A stretch of DNA of 44,091 nucleotides, from positions 88,845 to 132,935 of the forward strand of contig JAQCCM010000003.1 in assembly GCA_027621175.1 (NCBI GenBank). The letters run 5' to 3'. The notes below the pieces were generated by a model, which was given only the letters and a program-made list of their open reading frames with translations, was not told the origin of the DNA and ran no database searches. The position numbers and the translations under genes were made by a program. Below are positions 1-8,082 of the stretch, in pieces (the first letter of the stretch is position 1; each line of letters opens with the position of its first letter). Source of the DNA: Bacteroidota bacterium (GTDB lineage Bacteria; Bacteroidota; Bacteroidia; Flavobacteriales; Flavobacteriaceae).

Positions 1-380
1 TGTCTTTCGATCCAATGCAGGTTAAACTTAATATGTCCGAATCTCACATGACCAATGTTTGGGTAAACCTTCTTGAAAACGCCATTAAATATTCTAAAGA
101 TCGAGTAGAAATTGATGTTACTACATCAATTTCTGAAGATGCATTTGTTGTTCAAATAGAAGATCAAGGAATTGGGATGAGCAATAGTGTAAGAAAGAGA
201 GTATTTGATCGTTTTTATAGAGAAGAATCTGGGAATATTCACAACGTAAAAGGTCACGGCTTGGGGTTGTCTTACGTCAAACGTATTGTAGAGCTGCATA
301 ATGGCACGATTTCTGTTAGTAGTCAACTCAAAAAAGGAAGTGCCTTTACGGTGCGTTTTCCATTAAAACACGCTTTATGA
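1..380 (+). CDS. Sensor histidine kinase, C-terminal ATPase part (5' end outside window)
   Basis: This is the 3' end of a two-component sensor kinase; the reading frame is open to the first base, so the start, sensor and dimerisation parts lie to the left. The visible ~125 residues are a HATPase_c domain. It shows the N box (NLLENAIKYSK), the G1 box (DQGIGM) and the G2 box (GHGLGLSYVKRIVELHNG), so ATP binding looks intact. The stop codon overlaps the start of the downstream response regulator (ATGA at 377-380), which indicates translational coupling and a cognate pair. By family the kinase should autophosphorylate at the inner membrane and pass phosphate to that regulator. The signal cannot be told from this fragment. 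Confidence 0.93.
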   Translation, partial: SFDPMQVKLNMSESHMTNVWVNLLENAIKYSKDRVEIDVTTSISEDAFVVQIEDQGIGMSNSVRKRVFDRFYREESGNIHNVKGHGLGLSYVKRIVELHNGTISVSSQLKKGSAFTVRFPLKHAL

Positions 381-1084
381 TAGCTGAAAAGAAAAGAGTT
401 CTTTTAGTTGAAGACGACCAAAATTTTGGGACTATACTTCGTGATTTTTTAGAACTTCATGACTACGATGTTGTTTTGGCAAGAAATGGGGTAGAGGGTA
501 ATGAAAAGTTTAATAAAAATGAATTCTCCATTTGTTTACTTGATGTCATGATGCCCTATAAAGATGGCTTTACCTTAGCAAAAGAAATTCGCAAAACAGG
601 CAGCACAGTTCCCATTATATTCCTTACCGCCAAATCCATGAAAGATGATGTAGTTAAAGGCTATAATTTGGGCGCAGACGATTACCTGACAAAACCGTTC
701 GACTCTGATGTATTGCTCCTAAAAATGAAAGCTATGTTTCAACGAATGGAACAAAATGCTGTTAACCTTGATAAGGCAAAACATCTTTTTACAATTGGTA
801 AATTCGAGTTTAACGCCAAACTACGCCAACTTTCATTTGATGCCTCACCACCTGTAAAATTATCCCCAAAGGAGGGGTCGTTATTGCAGCTGTTAGCATT
901 ATATCAAAATGATTTGATGCCAAGGGAATTAGCACTCAAGAAAATTTGGAAAGACGATACATACTTTACTTCACGCTCCATGGATGTTTATATAGCCAAA
1001 CTTCGTAAGCATCTTAAAGCAGACCCATCCATTGTGATTAGCAATATCCATGGCGAAGGGTTTCGAATGTCGGTTTCATCTTAG
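377..1084 (+). CDS. OmpR/PhoB-family response regulator (RprY-like)
   Basis: A 235-residue two-component transcription factor. The N-terminal receiver has the acidic pair (VEDD, residues 11-14), phospho-acceptor Asp56 (LLDVMMP) and Lys106 (LTKPF). A linker leads to a C-terminal winged helix (~135-232) with the typical end HGEGFRM. Overall resemblance is to the Bacteroidota RprY group of essential-type regulators; this is recognition by eye. It overlaps the upstream kinase by four bases, so the two are probably one operon. The stop codon interlocks with the stop of the convergent xer gene (1081-1084). Target genes cannot be inferred from this window. Confidence 0.95.
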   Translation: MIAEKKRVLLVEDDQNFGTILRDFLELHDYDVVLARNGVEGNEKFNKNEFSICLLDVMMPYKDGFTLAKEIRKTGSTVPIIFLTAKSMKDDVVKGYNLGADDYLTKPFDSDVLLLKMKAMFQRMEQNAVNLDKAKHLFTIGKFEFNAKLRQLSFDASPPVKLSPKEGSLLQLLALYQNDLMPRELALKKIWKDDTYFTSRSMDVYIAKLRKHLKADPSIVISNIHGEGFRMSVSS

Positions 1085-1977
1085 TTGGCTCTCGGATGAT
1101 AGCGTGTTATAGCCTCTTTTAAATGCCTTTGACTCATGTGTATATAGCGCTCTGTAGTGGTAATACTTGCATGTCCCATCATATGTTGTACTAGCTGAAT
1201 ATCCGCACCATTTTCGACCAAATGAGTGGCAAATGAATGTCGCAAGGTGTGTGGGCTAATGTTCTTATTTATATTGGCGCTTAGAGCGGCTTTTTTTACA
1301 ATGGTAAACACCATATTACGCGTGAGTTCTTTTCCTCTATTATTTAAAAACACTCGATCCTCAAACCCTTTGACTGCTTTTTTTGTTACGCTCTTTATGA
1401 TAAAATCAGTAATTAGGTTAGATGTGTTCTCTGCTATAGGTACCCAGCGCAGTTTATCGCCTTTACCATGAATACGAATCAATCCTTTTTCAAAGAATAA
1501 ATCTGACTTGTTGAGTTTAATAAGTTCACTTACACGAAGTCCGCAACTGTAAAGTAATTCCAACATGCATCGGTTTCTAAATGCATGTTTTATGCTGCTG
1601 TCAATTCCAGCAATAAGGGAATCTACCTCGTTTACTGATAAGGTGTCTGGGTATGTTTTTCGAATTTTTGGTAATTCTAAGAGGTAAGTGGGGTTGTCCT
1701 TTCGATATCCTTCTAACTGTATATATCCAAAGAACCCTTTAATTCCAGAAATAATTCTAGACTGTGTTGAAGGTTGCACTTCTTTGGAAAGTTGAAATAC
1801 AAAGTCTTTGAGTGTGTCTGCATCTAGCTCAATGGGTGTGGTTTTGGCGTGTAACTTTTCGCAGTAGCTTGCTAATCTATTTACATCGAACTGGTAACTT
1901 TCAATGGTGTTTTCCGATAATCCTTGCTCTAGGCGGAGGTGAAAAGAGTACTCTTCTATGGCTTTTTTCCATTGCAT
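1081..1977 (-). CDS. xerD: Tyrosine recombinase XerD-like
   Basis: Site-specific recombinase of the Xer family, expected to resolve chromosome dimers at dif with a partner Xer protein. From the ATG at 1977 it is 298 residues, the usual length. It has an N-terminal SAM-like core-binding domain (~5-90) and a complete catalytic domain: Arg148 (CGLRVSEL), Lys172 (HGKGDK), His243 and Arg246 (PHTLRHSF), His269 (MGHAS) and nucleophile Tyr278 (TTERYIHM). A TTG two codons upstream (1983) could also be used. No phage genes or att-like repeats flank it, so a housekeeping role is more likely than an integrase. Bacteroidota carry several such paralogues, and XerC cannot be excluded. Confidence 0.93.
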   Translation of the reverse strand: MQWKKAIEEYSFHLRLEQGLSENTIESYQFDVNRLASYCEKLHAKTTPIELDADTLKDFVFQLSKEVQPSTQSRIISGIKGFFGYIQLEGYRKDNPTYLLELPKIRKTYPDTLSVNEVDSLIAGIDSSIKHAFRNRCMLELLYSCGLRVSELIKLNKSDLFFEKGLIRIHGKGDKLRWVPIAENTSNLITDFIIKSVTKKAVKGFEDRVFLNNRGKELTRNMVFTIVKKAALSANINKNISPHTLRHSFATHLVENGADIQLVQHMMGHASITTTERYIHMSQRHLKEAITRYHPRAN

Positions 1978-2011
1978 ATCCAAAAATACATATTGATTCC
2001 CAAGAGTTTCT

Positions 2012-2019
2012 TAGTTTTG
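2012..2019 (+). promoter_or_regulatory. Putative -7 box for aroQ
   Basis: TAGTTTTG matches the Bacteroidota -7 consensus TAnnTTTG, 13 bases before the aroQ ATG. A TTG at 1993-1995 could be the -33 element, though its 16-base spacer is slightly short. The 5' leader would be very short. Confidence 0.5.
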
Positions 2020-2032
2020 GATAAATTTTAAT

Positions 2033-2452
2033 ATGGAAATCACCATCATTAACGGACCAAATCTAAATTTGCTTGGAAAGCGTGAACCGGAAATTTACGG
2101 GTCACAGGGCTTTGAAGCCTATTTGGATTCACTTAAAAAGCAATTTCCAGCTTGTACGTTTCATTACCTACAGTCAAATATTGAGGGTGAACTCATAGAC
2201 GCACTTCACAAATACGGTTTTTCTAGTGATGGTATTATTTTAAACGCTGGTGCGTATACCCACACTTCTGTTGGTATTGGCGATGCCATAAAAGCTATTG
2301 AAACACCAGTGATAGAAGTGCATATTTCAAATACTTTTGCGCGTGAAGATTTTCGACATACGTCCTATATAACACCCAACGCAACAGGACTTATTTTAGG
2401 ATTAGGACTTGATGTTTATCGCTTGGCTGTAGAAAGTTTTCGTAATACATAA
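2033..2452 (+). CDS. aroQ: 3-dehydroquinate dehydratase, type II
   Basis: Third step of the shikimate pathway: dehydration of 3-dehydroquinate to 3-dehydroshikimate in the cytoplasm. At 139 residues it is the normal size of the small dodecameric type II enzyme. Diagnostic parts are NGPNLNLLGKREPEIYG at the start (catalytic Tyr22, on the flexible lid), NAGAYTHTSVGI (71-82, substrate contacts) and EVHISN (95-100, with His97), followed by Arg108 in FRHTS. It is divergent from xerD and ends four bases before the convergent SDR gene. No other aromatic pathway genes are nearby. Confidence 0.97.
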   Translation: MEITIINGPNLNLLGKREPEIYGSQGFEAYLDSLKKQFPACTFHYLQSNIEGELIDALHKYGFSSDGIILNAGAYTHTSVGIGDAIKAIETPVIEVHISNTFAREDFRHTSYITPNATGLILGLGLDVYRLAVESFRNT

Positions 2453-2456
2453 ACAA

Positions 2457-3314
2457 TCAAATGGGGCGGTGTTTATTTCCGCTCGTTAGGGTTTTGTGAA
2501 TAAACCAATCCACGAGTTTATCGGGGAAATAATAGGCTAATAATTTAAAGAACAGTCGATTGCGATGTACAATATATCTTGTTTTCGGATGTTTTATTGT
2601 GAGGCATTTTAAAATAAGGTTGGAAATACGCGACACCGGTAAGGCTGATTTTTCAGCATTTTCAATCATTTTATCGGCCTTTTGTAGTACATCGAAGTAG
2701 TCAGTTTCAGCATATTGCTCCATACTGTTAAGGTTTTTTTGCCAAATATCTGTTTTGATAGGACCTGGTTCAATCGCAATAACTTGAATGCCATATCGTC
2801 GTAACTCTCTGCGATATATGTCGGTCATGCTTTCTAAAGCATGTTTTGAAATGGAATACGCTCCGTTAAATGGCGAATTGAATAGACCAGAAACAGAACT
2901 GATATTTATTATTCTTCCTGGGGAATATTCAAAATTAGCGGTAGCTCCGAGAAGTGGTAAAAAAAGGTTGGTGATTCGTCTAACGGCTTTTAGGTTGATG
3001 TCAAGTTGACGCTCAAAATCAACTTCCGAGAGGTGCTGCATGGGTCCAGGTACAGCAATACCCGCATTATTGATAAGCCCATCTAACGAACTACATTGCT
3101 CAAAAACCACTTTTGAAGCCTTTATTACCGCATCGTGGTTTTGTACATCAAAAATTAGTGGTGTAAATCTGTCTGGATATTTTTTGGCTAGTCTTTCGGC
3201 ATCTTCCACTTTGCGGACACTCCCAAAAATATGATAGTCTTTTTTGTGTAGCACGTCTAGAGCATCGCGTCCAATCCCTGTGGATACGCCTGTAATCACA
3301 ATATGTTTATTCAT
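2457..3314 (-). CDS. Short-chain dehydrogenase/reductase
   Basis: A 285-residue classical SDR with an NAD(P)-binding Rossmann fold. It has the TGVSTGIG glycine motif (residues 8-15), NNAG (82-85), Ser140 and the catalytic Tyr153/Lys157 pair in YSISK. Arg34 after the second beta strand suggests NADP preference (inference). The C-terminal ~60 residues extend past the core and are basic and hydrophobic (KLLAYYFPDKLVDWFIHKTL), similar to SDRs that act on lipid or retinol-like substrates at the membrane. The substrate is unknown. The DinB-like gene lies 33 bases upstream on the same strand, so co-transcription is possible. Confidence 0.9.
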   Translation of the reverse strand: MNKHIVITGVSTGIGRDALDVLHKKDYHIFGSVRKVEDAERLAKKYPDRFTPLIFDVQNHDAVIKASKVVFEQCSSLDGLINNAGIAVPGPMQHLSEVDFERQLDINLKAVRRITNLFLPLLGATANFEYSPGRIINISSVSGLFNSPFNGAYSISKHALESMTDIYRRELRRYGIQVIAIEPGPIKTDIWQKNLNSMEQYAETDYFDVLQKADKMIENAEKSALPVSRISNLILKCLTIKHPKTRYIVHRNRLFFKLLAYYFPDKLVDWFIHKTLTSGNKHRPI

Positions 3315-3347
3315 GTATCGCTTTTGATTCAGCCTGCAAAATAGCGA

Positions 3348-3794
3348 TTAGTCATCAACAATTTGTTTTACATGATGTTCCATGTGCTCTAAATAGTCAT
3401 TGATAAGAAAAAGTAAGTTTGTGTTTTTTTGGTTAGGCAATCTGGCTTGAAGTTGTAATGTTTTTTCTGTTTGTTGTTTGAGTACATGAATAATTTGTTT
3501 GTTTAACCCCACCCAAAGCATAGTAAGATCTTTTGGTTCGACGTGTTGATAGTCATTCGCTAAAACCAATTGGTCTTGTTCATAATCAACGACCTGATAA
3601 GGCTTTGTTTTGATGTGAATTTCTGTAAATCGTCTTAAATTATATCGTGCAGCGTCTATCAAATGTCCTAGAATTTCTTTTTTTGACCATTGCGTTGGTT
3701 TGGGTTTTGCAGCAAGTTTTTGTCGATGTGCTATTTTTAAATAAGCCTCTCCAATAGTTATCAGTTGATTGATACGAGAGATCGAGCTGTTCAT
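3348..3794 (-). CDS. DinB-like four-helix protein
   Basis: A 148-residue protein from the ATG at 3794 (MNSSISRINQL). A longer frame to 3875 exists, but its extra N-terminus is encoded by the lpd terminator hairpin, so the shorter start is preferred. It shows the DinB/YfiT features of an early Trp-Ser helix (TQWSKKEILGHLIDAARYNLRR) with a metal-ligand-type His, and a C-terminal DYLEHMEHHVKQI with further His residues. These fit the His-triad metal site of the superfamily. Members include bacillithiol or mycothiol transferases and DNA-damage-induced proteins; the reaction here is unknown. Confidence 0.8.
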   Translation of the reverse strand: MNSSISRINQLITIGEAYLKIAHRQKLAAKPKPTQWSKKEILGHLIDAARYNLRRFTEIHIKTKPYQVVDYEQDQLVLANDYQHVEPKDLTMLWVGLNKQIIHVLKQQTEKTLQLQARLPNQKNTNLLFLINDYLEHMEHHVKQIVDD

Positions 3795-3837
3795 GATTGT
3801 AGGTTTTGAGGGGTTAACTAAATCTAAAGATACGAAA

Positions 3838-3866
3838 AATAAAAAGCAGCCAATTGGCTGCTTTTC
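3838..3866 (-). terminator. Terminator after lpd
   Basis: A perfect 24-base palindrome at 3842-3865 (AAAAGCAGCCAA and its complement) starts 22 bases past the lpd stop, and on the minus strand it is followed by a T-rich run (TTTTTATTTTT). This fits a rho-independent terminator separating lpd from the DinB-like gene. The GC core is GCAGCC/GGCTGC. Confidence 0.85.
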
Positions 3867-3887
3867 AAAAATCAAAATGATGTAATT

Positions 3888-5279
3888 TTATAAATGGATG
3901 ACTTCGTCATACGCATCTGCAACGGCTTCCATCATGGCTTCACTCATGGTGGGGTGTGGGTGAACTGCCTTGAGTACTTCGTAACCTGTAGTCTCTAATT
4001 TACGACCAAGAACCGCTTCTGCAATCATGTCTGTAACTCCAGCACCAATCATGTGGCATCCAAGCCATTCGCCGTATTTGGCATCAAAAATAACTTTAAT
4101 AAATCCATCTGTTGTACCACTCGCTTGCGCTTTTCCAGAAGCAGAAAAGGGAAATTTCCCTACTTTAATTTCATAGCCTTGTTCTTTGGCTTGTACTTCT
4201 GTAAGTCCAACGGACGCAATTTCTGGGCTACTGTACGTACAGCCAGGAATATTGCCGTAATCTAATGCCTCCACATGGTGACCAGCTATTTTTTCTACAC
4301 ATAAAATCCCTTCAGCAGATGCCACATGTGCCAATGCCTGTCCTGCTGTAACGTCTCCAATAGCGTAATAACCAGGGATGTTGGTTTGGTAAAAATCGTT
4401 TACCAAAATTTTGTCTCGATCTGTGGCTATACCTACTTCTTCAAGTCCGATATTTTCGATATTGGTCTTGATACCTACGGCAGAAAGTACCACATCGGCA
4501 TTTATTTTTTCTTCGCCTTTTTTGGTTTTCACCGTAGCTGTGACTCCTTCTCCGGATGTATCAACAGCGGTAACTTCGGCATTTGTTAATACCTTAATGC
4601 CGGCTTTTTTAAACGAACGTTCCATTTGTTTAGAAATCTCTTCGTCTTCAACAGGGACAATACGCGACTGATACTCAATAATGGTAACTTCAGTGCCCAT
4701 GGCGTTATAGAAATAGGCAAACTCTACTCCAATGGCTCCAGAACCTACGACAACAAGTTTTTCAGGTTGTTTTTCAAGGGTCATGGCTTTGCGGTATCCA
4801 ATGACTTTTTCACCGTCTTGTGGTAAACTTGGAAGTTCGCGAGAACGAGCACCAGTAGCCACAATTATATGTTGGGCAGAAAGTTCTTGTTCACTACCGT
4901 CTTCGGCTTTGACATGTACTTTTTTTCCAGGAAGCAACGTGCCATATCCAGAAATTACATCAATTTTATTTTTCTTCATTAAGAATTGAACACCCTTACT
5001 CATCGTATCAGCCACCGAACGACTTCGGTTTACTACAGCATCAAAATCCTTATCGTATTCTTTTACGGTAAGTCCGTAATCCTCGGCGTGTTGAAGGTAT
5101 TCAAAAACTTGTGCCGATTTTATTAATGCTTTGGTGGGAATACACCCCCAGTTGAGGCAAACGCCACCAAGGCTTTCTTTTTCAATAACGGCAGTTTTGA
5201 AACCTAATTGAGAAGCGCGAATAGCGGTAACGTAACCACCAGGTCCACTTCCCAAAATTATAATATCGTATTGGCTCAT
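3888..5279 (-). CDS. lpdA: Dihydrolipoyl dehydrogenase (E3)
   Basis: FAD enzyme that re-oxidises dihydrolipoamide in pyruvate, 2-oxoglutarate or branched-chain 2-oxoacid dehydrogenase complexes and in glycine cleavage, with NAD as acceptor. It has 463 residues from the ATG at 5279 (MSQYDIIILG). An ATG six codons earlier lies inside the predicted promoter box and is rejected. FAD motif GSGPGG is at 10-15; the redox disulfide is Cys41/Cys46 (GGVCLNWGCIPTK); the NAD motif is GSGAIGVEFA. The catalytic His442/Glu447 dyad is near the C-terminus (HPHPTMSE). No E1/E2 genes are adjacent. Confidence 0.97.
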   Translation of the reverse strand: MSQYDIIILGSGPGGYVTAIRASQLGFKTAVIEKESLGGVCLNWGCIPTKALIKSAQVFEYLQHAEDYGLTVKEYDKDFDAVVNRSRSVADTMSKGVQFLMKKNKIDVISGYGTLLPGKKVHVKAEDGSEQELSAQHIIVATGARSRELPSLPQDGEKVIGYRKAMTLEKQPEKLVVVGSGAIGVEFAYFYNAMGTEVTIIEYQSRIVPVEDEEISKQMERSFKKAGIKVLTNAEVTAVDTSGEGVTATVKTKKGEEKINADVVLSAVGIKTNIENIGLEEVGIATDRDKILVNDFYQTNIPGYYAIGDVTAGQALAHVASAEGILCVEKIAGHHVEALDYGNIPGCTYSSPEIASVGLTEVQAKEQGYEIKVGKFPFSASGKAQASGTTDGFIKVIFDAKYGEWLGCHMIGAGVTDMIAEAVLGRKLETTGYEVLKAVHPHPTMSEAMMEAVADAYDEVIHL

Positions 5280-5294
5280 ATGGTAAAGTTTGTG

Positions 5295-5323
5295 CAAAAA
5301 TACGAAACGAAAGCCTATTTCAA
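5295..5323 (-). promoter_or_regulatory. Promoter of lpd
   Basis: On the minus strand a TTG (plus 5321-5323) and the -7 box TATTTTTG (plus 5295-5302) are separated by 18 bases, a good match to the Bacteroidota sigma-ABfr promoter. The leader to the ATG at 5279 would be about 12 bases. Confidence 0.65.
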
Positions 5324-5327
5324 TTGG

Positions 5328-5831
5328 CTATTCAGCGATTTTCTCTTCTCCATCAAAATCAAGCGCAACAGAATTTACGCAATAGCGTAATCCTGTATTT
5401 GTGGGTCCGTCATTGAATACGTGACCCAAATGCCCATCGCAGCTGTTGCAAATAATTTCGGTTCTAGTCATACCAAGCGTGGTGTCTCGCTCATACCTTA
5501 TTTTCCCTTCAATGGCGTTATCAAAACTGGGCCATCCACAATCGCTTCTGAACTTTGTTGCGCTTTTAAATAGGGGTTCCTTGCATGCCATACAATTGTA
5601 AACACCTGCTTCAAAATGAAGGTTATATTCTCCAGTGTGTGGGTATTCTGTGCCTTTTTCTCGTAAAATTCGAAAAGCCTCTGGGCTGAGTTTAGCTTTC
5701 CAATAGTCATCTGATTTTTTCATAGTTTTTGTTTTTTCCGATGTGTTTTTAATGGTCTTTTCGGGGTGCTGTCCACAAGCACTCAAAGTGTTTAGGATGC
5801 AAAGAATAAGAATGATTTGTAGTGTTTTCAT
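5328..5831 (-). CDS. msrB: Peptide-methionine (R)-S-oxide reductase MsrB, lipoprotein form
   Basis: Repairs methionine-R-sulfoxide in proteins. It has 167 residues, ~35 more than cytosolic MsrB because of an N-terminal lipoprotein signal (hydrophobic residues 4-15, lipobox LSAC with Cys19), so it probably acts in the periplasm or on the outer membrane. Zinc ligands are two CxxC pairs, Cys80/83 (CMAC) and Cys128/131 (CNSC). The CGWPSF signature is at 98-103, and catalytic Cys151 sits in RYCVNS. The start overlaps the stop of the upstream alpha/beta hydrolase (ATGA at 5828-5831), implying coupled translation. The electron donor is not visible here. Confidence 0.96.
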   Translation of the reverse strand: MKTLQIILILCILNTLSACGQHPEKTIKNTSEKTKTMKKSDDYWKAKLSPEAFRILREKGTEYPHTGEYNLHFEAGVYNCMACKEPLFKSATKFRSDCGWPSFDNAIEGKIRYERDTTLGMTRTEIICNSCDGHLGHVFNDGPTNTGLRYCVNSVALDFDGEEKIAE

Positions 5832-6691
5832 GACTCTTGAATAAATGATTTGATGTGTTGCATGACCATATTATCTCTTAAGATTCTACGGTGTCCTAAG
5901 CCTTTTGTTTTTATCACTTTGGCATTCGGGTGATGTTTTGCAATGGTTTCTGAGCAATTTACATGTACGTCATAATCTTCTTCGTCGTGAATCAAAAGTG
6001 TAGGTGTTTGTATCTTTTGAGCAGCAACGAATGGAGAAAAATCATCTATGTTAACTTCGTATTTTTCTTCAAAATATGTGGTCATACGCTTTAACATTTT
6101 AGTACTTAAACCTACCGATGAAACAAAGCTATCAAAAATCGTACGCATATTGTCAGCTGCACCAATTGTAACTATTTTTTTTGCGCTACTTCCAATTTTA
6201 CAATAATTAAAAATAGCCATAGCCCCAAAAGAATGCCCAATGAAATGATCAAAACCATTTTCGCCTTTATCCAAATGCGCAATTGTTTCAATCATTTGGA
6301 TCATGTTCGTGAGTTTACCTTCCGATTTTCCGTGCGCTGGCGCATCATAAGTAACCACATGATACCCTTCTTTGTGCAGACATTCCGCAATGTAATACAA
6401 CTGCATTCCTCTACCACTCCATCCGTGTGTCAATAACACTTTACCACCTGAATTTTCCCAGGTAAATAGCGCAACATTCCTATCTATGCTTTTTATGTAT
6501 TCCATTTTTTGGATACAGTCTTTTAAGGCTTGTTGTTCTTTTAGTGGCACTTTAAATTTGAGTGGTTTTGAGAACACATAAGCTGCTGCTTTCATTGCCA
6601 AATAAGGTGAAATACGCTCTAAGTTTCTAAATATGAGGCGCAACCATGTGGGAACACTAAACCCTTGTTTGTGCTTATTTTTCTTTTTCAT
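5828..6691 (-). CDS. Alpha/beta hydrolase
   Basis: A 287-residue serine hydrolase from the ATG at 6691. A longer frame runs to 6754, but the -7 box lies at 6697-6704, which supports the shorter start. It has an HGW oxyanion-hole motif (LLTHGWSGRG, 88-95), nucleophile Ser154 in GHSFGA, an acidic residue near 236 (LLIHDEED) and His267 (GLGHRRIL), so the triad is complete. The N-terminal ~60 residues are basic and partly hydrophobic, without a clear signal peptide. The substrate is unknown; the fold covers esterases, lipases and thioesterases. It is translationally coupled to msrB. Confidence 0.88.
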   Translation of the reverse strand: MKKKNKHKQGFSVPTWLRLIFRNLERISPYLAMKAAAYVFSKPLKFKVPLKEQQALKDCIQKMEYIKSIDRNVALFTWENSGGKVLLTHGWSGRGMQLYYIAECLHKEGYHVVTYDAPAHGKSEGKLTNMIQMIETIAHLDKGENGFDHFIGHSFGAMAIFNYCKIGSSAKKIVTIGAADNMRTIFDSFVSSVGLSTKMLKRMTTYFEEKYEVNIDDFSPFVAAQKIQTPTLLIHDEEDYDVHVNCSETIAKHHPNAKVIKTKGLGHRRILRDNMVMQHIKSFIQES

Positions 6692-6696
6692 GTTAA

Positions 6697-6704
6697 CAAA
6701 GGTA
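6697..6704 (-). promoter_or_regulatory. -7 box upstream of the alpha/beta hydrolase
   Basis: TACCTTTG on the minus strand exactly matches TAnnTTTG. It ends only five bases from the ATG at 6691, so the hydrolase-msrB transcript would be almost leaderless. No clear TTG lies at the -33 position. Confidence 0.5.
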
Positions 6705-6759
6705 GTACTCTCGTTTTTTATATTTAAAACTATTTTGTTTATTTGAGCAAACAATCAGT

Positions 6760-8076
6760 ATGCCATCACACAAAAAGGGAGATAAAAAACTGTTACGCGC
6801 TTGGGTCTCTTATGACTGGGCAAATTCAGTTTATTTTCTTGTTATTTCCTCTACCATTTTTCCTTTGTACTACGGATTTATATGTGGAGATCAAACGCAT
6901 TTGGAGGTTTTTGGAATGCAAATAAAAAACACAGCCTTAATAAGTTATGTCACTGCTATGGCATTTGTTGTAATCGCTTTGTGGTCTCCTATTTTATCTG
7001 GAATTGCTGATTATATGGGCAATAAGAAGCGCTTTATGCAATTCTATTGTTATTTAGGTGCTGCATCTTGTGTTGGATTATATTGGTTTGAAATTCAAAA
7101 CATTTATTGGGGTTTATTGTTTTATTTTTTGGCGTTGGTTGGCGCTTGGTCTAGTTTGGTTTTTTACAATTCATATTTGCCGGACATAGCCTTTCCCGAA
7201 CAGCAAAATCGAATTAGTGCGCGTGGCTTTGCATTAGGTTATATAGGCAGTGTGTTGTTGCTTCTTGTAAACTTGTTTATGGTGCTCAAACCCGATGTGT
7301 TTGGCATTACAGGCGACACCAGTGAAGCTTCGTTAAAAGCCATGCGTTATTCGTTTGTTTCGGTTGGTGTTTGGTGGTTTGCGTTTAGCCATATTGCGTT
7401 TTACCATTTACCACGAGGCAATAAAGACAAAGTCTATACTAAAGACATTTTTTTTAACGGATATCGGGAGCTTAAGTCGGTTTGGAAAAGCTTGAAAAGC
7501 TTACATTTTTTAAAACGTTACTTAGGAGCTTTTTTTGTGTTTAGTATGGCATTGCAAACGGTTATGCTTGTTGCGGCGTATTTTGGTGAACAAGAAATTT
7601 CGTGGTCTGCGGAAGAAAAAACAACAGGGCTGATTGTTAGTATTTTACTCATTCAGATCATTGCCATTTTTGGGGCACTGATGTCTTCAAAATTTGCCAA
7701 CCGTTGGGGTAATATTAAAACATTGATTTTACTTAACGCTATTTGGGTGATCCTTTGCGTCAGTGCATATTTTATTTATGAACCCATTGAATTTTATGTT
7801 GTGGCTGGTTTTGTTGGGCTTTGTATGGGGGGCATACAGTCTGTAGCGCGTTCTACATACTCGCAACTTATCCCAGAAACGCTTGATACCACTTCGTATT
7901 TTAGCTTTTATGATGTAGCCGAAAAAGTAGGAATTGTTATTGGTATGCTTATGTACGCTACTGTTGATCAGGTTACGGGAAGTATGCGCAATGCCATTTT
8001 ATTTTTTGTGGTATTTTTCTTTGTGGGGGGCATACTGCTTATACGATTAGAGCGAGGCAATAAACAAGCGTTGTAA
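6760..8076 (+). CDS. MFS transporter, UMF1/Atg22-like
   Basis: A 438-residue inner-membrane protein with about 11-12 hydrophobic segments. The N-terminal signature AWVSYDWANSVYF (14-26) is typical of the UMF1 family of the major facilitator superfamily, related to yeast vacuolar Atg22. Another family-like stretch is the SVARSTYSQLIPE loop near residue 365. Atg22 exports amino acids from vacuoles; bacterial substrates are mostly unknown, so none is assigned. It is divergent from the hydrolase gene with overlapping control regions, and ends six bases before the convergent GIN-domain gene. Confidence 0.9.
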   Translation: MPSHKKGDKKLLRAWVSYDWANSVYFLVISSTIFPLYYGFICGDQTHLEVFGMQIKNTALISYVTAMAFVVIALWSPILSGIADYMGNKKRFMQFYCYLGAASCVGLYWFEIQNIYWGLLFYFLALVGAWSSLVFYNSYLPDIAFPEQQNRISARGFALGYIGSVLLLLVNLFMVLKPDVFGITGDTSEASLKAMRYSFVSVGVWWFAFSHIAFYHLPRGNKDKVYTKDIFFNGYRELKSVWKSLKSLHFLKRYLGAFFVFSMALQTVMLVAAYFGEQEISWSAEEKTTGLIVSILLIQIIAIFGALMSSKFANRWGNIKTLILLNAIWVILCVSAYFIYEPIEFYVVAGFVGLCMGGIQSVARSTYSQLIPETLDTTSYFSFYDVAEKVGIVIGMLMYATVDQVTGSMRNAILFFVVFFFVGGILLIRLERGNKQAL

Positions 8077-8082
8077 CTACGT

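Noticed and set aside
1081-1977. Xer recombinase as integrase of a mobile element
   Set aside because: Full XerD-type layout, housekeeping neighbours, and no att repeats, tRNA or phage genes.
1981-1988. TATTTTTG on the minus strand as a promoter of xerD
   Set aside because: It matches the -7 box but ends only four bases from the ATG at 1977, so transcription would start at or inside the start codon; no -33 at proper distance.
5300-5328. AGCC-N10-GGCT dyad as a terminator of msrB
   Set aside because: A four-base stem without a T-run; the bases are better explained as the lpd promoter region.
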